Shown: positions 7,822 to 12,942 of the stretch, one piece after another
Position numbering within the stretch: the first letter of the stretch is position 1
Layout of the letters: each line of letters opens with the position of its first letter
From: Anaerolineae bacterium
GTDB taxonomy: Bacteria > Chloroflexota > Anaerolineae > UBA1429
Length of the DNA: 12,942 nt
Assembly (NCBI GenBank): GCA_016928125.1
Contig: JAFGLK010000501.1
Span: 1-12,942, forward strand
Direction: 5' to 3'
Translations under genes and position numbers: made by a program
The notes under the pieces: model-generated
What the model was told of the DNA's origin: nothing
What the model saw: only the letters and a program-made list of their open reading frames with translations
Databases searched by the model: none

Positions 7822-7898
7822 GCGCGCCGGCTCATCTTGGCTTCTCGACATGTCCATAGCACAGGAACGTGCTCAACTCGAAAAGGAGTCTTCTTGCC

Positions 7899-9068
7899 AT
7901 GACAGAACCTTTCGGGACTCTGCAACCTTCGGCTCGTCTTCTGCTTGGCCCTGGCCCTAGCCAGATCTCTCCGCGCGTATTGCGCGCCTGCGCCACACCC
8001 CTCTTGGGCTATCTCGATCCGGAATACGTGCAGTTGATGGATGAGACCCAGGTGCTCATGCGCGAGGTGTTCGAGACGGCGTACGAATGGACATTCTGCG
8101 CCCCAGGCACCGGCATGGCCGGGATGGAAGCGGCTTTTGTCAACGTCCTCGAACCAGGCGAGCAGGTCATGATCTGCGTGCAGGGTGTGTTTGGGGAACG
8201 CATGGTCGACGTCGCACGGCGCTGCGGCGCTGAGGTCATACGCGTGGACTCGGAATGGGGCACCGCCACGGCGCCAGAAAAGGTTGAGCAGGCCTTGCGC
8301 CAAGCCTCGCCCAAAGTGGTCGCCCTGGTCCATGCCGAGACCTCTACGGGTGTGTTGCAGCCCTTGGACGAGATCAGCGCGCTGGTTAAGAATGCGGGCG
8401 CGCTTTTCCTGGTCGATTGCGTCACATCACTGGGCGGCATGCCGGTCGAGGTCGATGCCCGGCAGATCGATATCGCCTACAGCGGCACCCAAAAGTGCCT
8501 TGGGGCGCCGCCCAGTCTCTCGCCCATGGCCCTGAGCCCCGCCGCAGTGGCAGCCTACCAGGCACGCTCCAGCGTTGTGCAGAGCTTCTATCTCGACATC
8601 GGCCAGATTTGGCGCTACTGGGGGCCAGCCCGCGCCTATCATCAAACGGGCATGATCAACATGATCTATGCGTTGCGCGAAGCCCTGCTTGAGATACGCG
8701 AAGAGGGTCTGGAGGCGCGCTTTGCGCGGCATCGTCTGAACCAGCAGGCCCTCATGGCTGGCCTGGAAGCCATGGGTTTGGAGTTGGCGGTGCAGGACCC
8801 GGCCATCCGCCTACCCTCGCTGACCACCGTAATGATCCCCGAGGGCATCGACGACAAGGCGGCGCGCGCTCAGCTTCTGGAGGCCTACGGCATCGAGATT
8901 GGGGGCGGGCTGGGCAAGTTCGCCGGCAAGGCCTGGCGCGTGGGCCTGATGGGCTATGCGTCGCAGCAGGCCAATGTGATGCTGCTGCTGACGGCCTTGG
9001 GCGATGTGCTCAAGAACGAGCGCATCGATGAGGGGCTATCTGCCGCAAGCGCAGTGTACGGCATCTAG
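7899..9068 (+). CDS. Class V aminotransferase, alanine/serine-glyoxylate (serine-pyruvate) type
   Basis: PLP-dependent transaminase of the AGT/SPT group, which moves an amino group between alanine or serine and glyoxylate, pyruvate or hydroxypyruvate; cytoplasmic. 389 aa, the normal length. The N-terminal LLLGPGPSQISPRVL (14-28), APGTGMAGMEAA (68-79), HAETSTGV (145-152), FLVDCVTSLGG (170-180) with D173, and YSGTQKCLGAPP (194-205) with the PLP lysine K199 are all present. RVGLMG (347-352) carries the arginine that binds the substrate carboxylate in this family. ATG 7899 is chosen because AAGGAG (7883-7888) lies 10 nt upstream; the in-frame GTG 7869 would place that site inside the gene. It lies 77 nt after the binding protein and 44 nt before the DUF1638 gene. 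The exact amino donor and acceptor cannot be read from sequence; glycine/serine metabolism or purine-derived glyoxylate handling are both possible. Confidence 0.9.
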   Translation: MTEPFGTLQPSARLLLGPGPSQISPRVLRACATPLLGYLDPEYVQLMDETQVLMREVFETAYEWTFCAPGTGMAGMEAAFVNVLEPGEQVMICVQGVFGERMVDVARRCGAEVIRVDSEWGTATAPEKVEQALRQASPKVVALVHAETSTGVLQPLDEISALVKNAGALFLVDCVTSLGGMPVEVDARQIDIAYSGTQKCLGAPPSLSPMALSPAAVAAYQARSSVVQSFYLDIGQIWRYWGPARAYHQTGMINMIYALREALLEIREEGLEARFARHRLNQQALMAGLEAMGLELAVQDPAIRLPSLTTVMIPEGIDDKAARAQLLEAYGIEIGGGLGKFAGKAWRVGLMGYASQQANVMLLLTALGDVLKNERIDEGLSAASAVYGI

Positions 9069-9112
9069 GCTCACGGCTAGATTGGCATGAATTGGAGCCG
9101 AGGTGTGAGGGT

Positions 9113-9886
9113 ATGCGACTGAAAGCCATTGCTTGCGAGGTCTTGGCGCGCCAGCTCTACTATGTGGCCGCCTTCTCAGAACACATCATCGATATCGAGT
9201 TGGTGAGCAAGGGCCTGCATTCGGAGCCAGACGTGCTGCGCGCCGAGGTGCAACGGCGCATCGACGAAATACCTCAGTCCAAGTTCGACGCGATTCTGCT
9301 GGTGTATGGGCTATGCAGTAACTCCATCGCTGGCCTGGTAAGCAAACACACTCGAATGATCGTGCCTCGAGCTCATGACTGCATCACCCTCTATCTCGGC
9401 TCGAAGGAGCGTTACGGTCAGGAGTTCCGCGAGACGCCTGGCACCTATTGGTATACCGCGGATTACATGGAGCGAGGCGGCGACGAAGGTGACAAGATCG
9501 CGCTCGGATCGGCCAGCGATGAGAAGGTGGCCGAAACCTATGCGCAGTATGTGGCCAGGTTTGGCCAAGATAACGCGGACTATTTGATGGAGGTGATGGG
9601 CGCCTGGCGACAACACTACAGCCGGGCGGCCTACATCGATAACGACGATATGACCTTGCCAGACTACTCGGCTGAGGTGCGCGAGGTGGCCGCGCGACGA
9701 GGATGGGACTTCCAGCGGCTGGGTGGCAATCTCCTGATCATCCGCGACCTGTTGGAGGGTCGCTGGGACGAGGCGCGCTTCCTGATTATCCCGCCCGGAG
9801 ATGCGATCGTCCCAACCTATGACGAACGGATCATCACGCATAGACAACCCGAACAGAGCGACCAGCCGTTGTCTGTGGCTCATTAG
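9113..9886 (+). CDS. DUF1638 domain protein of unknown function
   Basis: 257 aa from ATG 9113 (GAGG 9 nt upstream; a TTG 21 nt earlier is less likely). Recognised as DUF1638 from its conserved segments: [15 protein letters not shown] (6-20), KGLHSEP (33-39), [16 protein letters not shown] (60-75), [19 protein letters not shown] (83-101) and GTYWYT (110-115). No signal peptide or membrane helix is seen, so it is probably cytoplasmic. C8, H36, C68, H88 and C90 fall within the conserved blocks and could form a metal or cofactor site; that is inference. As I recall, family members in other genomes often sit near corrinoid-dependent methyltransferase genes, but none is in this window. It sits between an aminotransferase (44 nt before) and transketolase (14 nt after), which suggests a link to C1-C3 metabolism without proving one. 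No enzymatic role is assigned. Confidence 0.85.
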   Translation: MRLKAIACEVLARQLYYVAAFSEHIIDIELVSKGLHSEPDVLRAEVQRRIDEIPQSKFDAILLVYGLCSNSIAGLVSKHTRMIVPRAHDCITLYLGSKERYGQEFRETPGTYWYTADYMERGGDEGDKIALGSASDEKVAETYAQYVARFGQDNADYLMEVMGAWRQHYSRAAYIDNDDMTLPDYSAEVREVAARRGWDFQRLGGNLLIIRDLLEGRWDEARFLIIPPGDAIVPTYDERIITHRQPEQSDQPLSVAH

Positions 9887-9900
9887 GAAAGGCAAGAGCG

Positions 9901-11910
9901 ATGCAGATCGATCCCAAGCTGGCCCAGCGGGCCGTAGACACCATACGGATGCTCGTCGTAGATGGCGTGGAGCAGGCTAACTCGGGCCATCCCGGCATGC
10001 CCATGGGGGCTGCCGACTATGCCTACACCCTATGGATGGGCTATCTGCGCCATAATCCCCAGGCTCCAAACTGGCCCAACCGCGACCGCTTTGTGCTTTC
10101 CGCCGGCCATGGCTCGATGTTGCTCTATGCTTTGCTGCACCTGAGCGGATACGATCTGCCGCTTGAGGAGTTGCAGCGTTTCAGACAGTGGGGGAGTAGG
10201 ACCCCAGGCCATCCCGAGTATGGCCTCACACCGGGTGTCGAGACCACCACCGGGCCTTTGGGCCAGGGCTTTGCCAACGGCATCGGCATGGCCATCGCCG
10301 CCAAGATGGCGGCCGCTCGCTACAACACTGCAGAGCACCGCATCGTCGATCATGATATCTATGGCATCGTGAGCGATGGCGATCTGATGGAGGGCGTGGC
10401 TTCGGAAGCCGCCTCGCTTGCTGGCCATCTGGGCCTGGGAAACGTCATCTACTTTTACGACGACAACCGCATCAGCATTGAGGGCTCCACCGATCTGGCC
10501 TTCACCGAGGACCGTGGCAAGCGCTTCGAGGCCTATGGCTGGCAGGTGATCCGCATCGATGGCCATGACCGTGCGGCGGCCGCCCGCGCCATTGAGGAGG
10601 CCCGGGCCGATCCGACCCGACCGGCTCTGATTGTCGCGCGCACGCACATCGGCCAGGGCGCGCCCAATATGGTCGACACGGCCGAGGTACATGGCTCGCC
10701 GCTGGGGCGCGAGGAAGCTGCAGAAACCAAGAGGAACCTGGGCTGGCCTCTAGAGCCGAGCTTTTTCGTCCCGGACGAGGTGCGCGCACGGTTTGCCCAA
10801 CGCGCTGCCGAACTGCAGAGCATCTACGAGGAGTGGCAAGCGACATATAAGGCCTGGGCCGAGATCAACCCGACCTTGGCCGCCGAACGCACCGCCGCCT
10901 TGAACGGAAGCTTGCCTGACGATCTGGAGGCGCAACTGCTGGCCTGCTTGCCTCAAAAGCCGGATGCGACCCGTCGCCTGAGCGGTCAGGTGATCCAAAA
11001 GATCGCTGAGATGATCCCCTCTTTCGTGGGCGGTTCAGCCGATCTGGCCCCTTCCACATCGACGCTCATCAAGGGCGGCGGCGATATCGGCCCAGGAGCC
11101 TTTGAGGGCCGCAACTTTCACTTTGGGGTCCGTGAGCACGCCATGGGCTCGATCCTGAATGGCCTCGCCCTCTATGACGGTTTCATCCCCTTTGGCGCCA
11201 CCTTTTTGGTGTTTGCCGACTATATGCGACCGCCCATCCGATTGGCCAACCTGATGGGCATCCAGGTGATCTATGTCTTCACGCACGACAGCATCTTCTT
11301 GGGAGAGGATGGCCCCACACACCAATCCGTGGAACAACTCGCCTCCTTGCGCCTGATTCCGGGTATGACGGTGATCCGGCCCGCCGACGGCCCCGAACTC
11401 GCGGCTGCATGGGCCTATGCCTTGCGCCACAGAGACGGTCCTACGGCCCTGATCCTGAGCCGCCAGAGCTTGCCAATCATCGCCCGAGAGCGCCCGTTCT
11501 CTGCGCAAGATGTCTACCAGGGGGCATATGTCGTCGCCGACTCGAGCAGCCCAACCCCGGAAGTGGTGGTGATCGCCACAGGCTCCGAGGTGCAGTTCGG
11601 GCTAGCTGCCAAGGCTGCGCTTGAGGCACGTGGCCACCCGGCGCGCGTCGTGTCAATGCCCAGCCGCGAGCTTTTCCTGAGGCAAGATGCGGCCCATCGC
11701 GCCCAGATCATCCCTCACGAAGCCAGAAAGGTCGTCATCGAGGCTGGTGTACGCTTTGGCTGGGGTGATATCGCGGGCCCTGACGCTCTCTTTATCACCC
11801 AGGACCATTTTGGTCACTCGGCGCCGTCCAAAGCGCTGATGGAGAATCTGGGCTTCACAGACGAGCAGATTGCCGCCAGGGTCGTGGCCTGGGTCAGAGA
11901 TCAAGCATAA
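9901..11910 (+). CDS. tkt: Transketolase
   Basis: ThDP- and metal-dependent enzyme that moves two-carbon ketol units between sugar phosphates in the pentose phosphate pathway; cytoplasmic. 669 aa, full length. ThDP/pyrimidine-binding domains in order: [11 protein letters not shown] (28-38) with H30, [14 protein letters not shown] (67-80) with H70, [14 protein letters not shown] (118-131), the cofactor motif SDGDLMEG (158-165) ending at DDNRISIEG (187-195) with D159 and N189 as metal ligands, and H264 in AEVHGSPLG. The Pyr domain has [10 protein letters not shown] (377-386), REHAMG (411-416) with the essential E412, and [14 protein letters not shown] (462-475) with H474; the C-terminal domain follows from about 540. 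The motif starts SDG rather than GDG, a common variant. The Shine-Dalgarno AGGAAAGG (9885-9892) overlaps the TAG stop of the DUF1638 gene, implying cotranscription and probable coupling. A hairpin follows the stop. Confidence 0.97.
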   Translation: MQIDPKLAQRAVDTIRMLVVDGVEQANSGHPGMPMGAADYAYTLWMGYLRHNPQAPNWPNRDRFVLSAGHGSMLLYALLHLSGYDLPLEELQRFRQWGSRTPGHPEYGLTPGVETTTGPLGQGFANGIGMAIAAKMAAARYNTAEHRIVDHDIYGIVSDGDLMEGVASEAASLAGHLGLGNVIYFYDDNRISIEGSTDLAFTEDRGKRFEAYGWQVIRIDGHDRAAAARAIEEARADPTRPALIVARTHIGQGAPNMVDTAEVHGSPLGREEAAETKRNLGWPLEPSFFVPDEVRARFAQRAAELQSIYEEWQATYKAWAEINPTLAAERTAALNGSLPDDLEAQLLACLPQKPDATRRLSGQVIQKIAEMIPSFVGGSADLAPSTSTLIKGGGDIGPGAFEGRNFHFGVREHAMGSILNGLALYDGFIPFGATFLVFADYMRPPIRLANLMGIQVIYVFTHDSIFLGEDGPTHQSVEQLASLRLIPGMTVIRPADGPELAAAWAYALRHRDGPTALILSRQSLPIIARERPFSAQDVYQGAYVVADSSSPTPEVVVIATGSEVQFGLAAKAALEARGHPARVVSMPSRELFLRQDAAHRAQIIPHEARKVVIEAGVRFGWGDIAGPDALFITQDHFGHSAPSKALMENLGFTDEQIAARVVAWVRDQA

Positions 11911-11916
11911 CGCCGC

Positions 11917-11951
11917 AGCCGAGTGGGGAGGGTAACCCCTTCCACTCGGCT
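11917..11951. terminator. Long hairpin between convergent tkt and MFS genes
   Basis: Sixteen-base arms, AGCCGAGTGGGGAGGG and CCCCTTCCACTCGGCT, close a TAA loop. The outer 10 bp pair perfectly; two G-T wobbles and one mismatch lie inside. It sits 6 nt after the tkt stop and 16 nt beyond the MFS stop, so it can serve both strands. No T-tract follows on either side, so it may be a 3'-end stabiliser or a non-canonical terminator. Confidence 0.75.
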
Positions 11952-11967
11952 GTCGAAAGCCCCTGGC

Positions 11968-12942
11968 TCACTTCTCGGAGCCTACCTTAAGTCGCCAGAA
12001 CGCCAGAACCCCCACCAGGCGCAAGGTCGAAGCCATCACAAAAGCCAGACGAATGCCAGTGAAATCGGCCAATGTGGTGCCGAGCATGGGCGCCACAAAG
12101 GCCGTGGTGTTGGCCAGAAAGGAATCGGCGGCCGCAAAGGTGGGGCGCTGGCTCTCTGGCGAGACGCGCAGAACGGTATTCTGCAGGAAAATACTCATGC
12201 CGCCGCTAAACAGGCCGATGATCGCCGAGGGAATGACCAGGAGCTCGGGCGTGCGGACCAGGGCCATCGAGAGCGGAAAGAGCACGTTGCCCAGCCCAGC
12301 CAGCCAAAGATAGCGGCGGAAGCGGGGCCTTCTCAGCAGGTGACCCAGCGTGAGATAGGCCACCACACTGAGCGCACGCTCGATGGTGAGCAATATGCCG
12401 ATCCAGGCGTCGGATGCTCCCAGCGTCCGCACGCGATAGATGGTAAAGAGCGCCGACGGCAGCGACGCGCCCATCCGAAAGATGAACGCAGCCAGGGCAT
12501 AATTGCTAAAGGCCGGCACACTGCGGATCAAGAGCAGCATATCCTTGAGGCCGACACGTTTCCTGGGGCTCGTACTTTGTGCAGGGGCCTGGGGCAGCTT
12601 GATACGCCCAAGGATCAACGCGCTGCCGATGCCCGCCAGGAAAGCCACGACAAAGAGCAGTTGATAATTGAGAGGATAGGGCGCCGAGTCGAGCCACTGA
12701 CCCGACAGGAAACCCACTATGGCAGCCACGATGCCGTGGATGGCCATCCGCAAGCTGAGCATCCGCGGTCGCCGGTCGGGAGCGATGCCCCGACCCCAGA
12801 TCGTCTGGATGGAGACGTTCAGCATAGCGCCAGGAACGGATGCCAGGCTCCGGGCTGCCACAAGCACAAAAGGGGCTACGCTCGGCGGCAGAAAAGGCAG
12901 GAAGGCAAACAAACCGATGATGGCCCGAAAGAACAGCCGCCC
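11968..12942 (-). CDS. Major facilitator superfamily transporter, N-terminus outside the window
   Basis: 324 codons are open to the right edge, with no start codon clearly required inside. A TTG at 12912 is a possible but unlikely start, because hydrophobic membrane sequence (FFRAIIG) continues upstream of it. About ten hydrophobic segments can be counted in two groups, separated by a basic cytoplasmic loop (SPRKRVGLKDM, about residues 125-135 of the visible part), so about two N-terminal helices are missing. The cytoplasmic GRGIAPDRRPRMLSLRMA resembles the charged loops of MFS efflux pumps, and the second half has SPESQRPTFAAADSFLANTTAF. A role as a small-molecule exporter is plausible, but the substrate cannot be told. 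It converges on transketolase with a 57-bp gap. Confidence 0.85.
   Translation of the reverse strand, partial: GRLFFRAIIGLFAFLPFLPPSVAPFVLVAARSLASVPGAMLNVSIQTIWGRGIAPDRRPRMLSLRMAIHGIVAAIVGFLSGQWLDSAPYPLNYQLLFVVAFLAGIGSALILGRIKLPQAPAQSTSPRKRVGLKDMLLLIRSVPAFSNYALAAFIFRMGASLPSALFTIYRVRTLGASDAWIGILLTIERALSVVAYLTLGHLLRRPRFRRYLWLAGLGNVLFPLSMALVRTPELLVIPSAIIGLFSGGMSIFLQNTVLRVSPESQRPTFAAADSFLANTTAFVAPMLGTTLADFTGIRLAFVMASTLRLVGVLAFWRLKVGSEK

Noticed and set aside
7858..7873. AGCAC-AGGAAC-GTGCT inverted repeat before the aminotransferase
   Set aside because: Only 5 bp of stem, no T-tract and no family of operators recognised; not distinguishable from chance.
10030..10692. Open frame of 220 codons on the minus strand
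   Set aside because: Antisense to transketolase with no supporting start signal or domain.

Overview
The window is GC-rich bacterial chromosomal DNA carrying mostly housekeeping metabolism. No rRNA, tRNA, CRISPR array, insertion sequence or phage gene is visible. The gene mix suggests an anaerobic or facultative, Chloroflexota-like bacterium: a one-chain ADP-forming acetyl-CoA synthetase, a Bacillus EpsC-like serine acetyltransferase in an Rrf2/CysE/NifS cluster, a DUF1638 protein, and secG followed by a family 5 solute-binding protein. That placement is an inference from gene content, not a phylogenetic result.

Region 1 (1-1982, minus strand): a sulfur/Fe-S supply operon read right to left, rrf2 regulator - cysE - cysteine desulfurase (cut by the left edge just before its PLP lysine). 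It has a TTGACA-type promoter followed immediately by an inverted repeat that is a good candidate Rrf2 operator, so autoregulation is likely. Between cysE and the desulfurase lies a perfect 6 x 14-bp tandem repeat, the most unusual sequence feature of the window.

Region 2 (2094-5748, plus strand): the ADP-forming acetyl-CoA synthetase, divergent from rrf2, with its own promoter and a strong intrinsic terminator. Enolase follows and ends in a second hairpin. Both belong to central carbon and fermentative energy metabolism: enolase in glycolysis, the synthetase making ATP from acetyl-CoA.

Region 3 (5808-11951, plus strand): a near-consensus extended -10 promoter drives secG (TTG start). A membrane-anchored family 5 substrate-binding protein with no lipobox follows 16 nt later, then a class V aminotransferase (alanine/serine-glyoxylate type), a DUF1638 protein of unknown function and transketolase. 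Spacings are short (16, 77, 44 and 14 nt) and no terminator is obvious between these genes, so one transcript is possible. A long hairpin at 11917-11951 separates transketolase from a convergent gene.

Region 4 (11968-12942, minus strand): an MFS transporter whose N-terminus lies beyond the right edge.

No intergenic stretch exceeds 300 bases. I see no clear new multi-gene defence or mobile system. The points worth follow-up are the 14-bp repeat array, the Rrf2 operator and altered cluster-ligand pattern, the orphan anchored binding protein behind secG, and the DUF1638 protein between two central-carbon enzymes.
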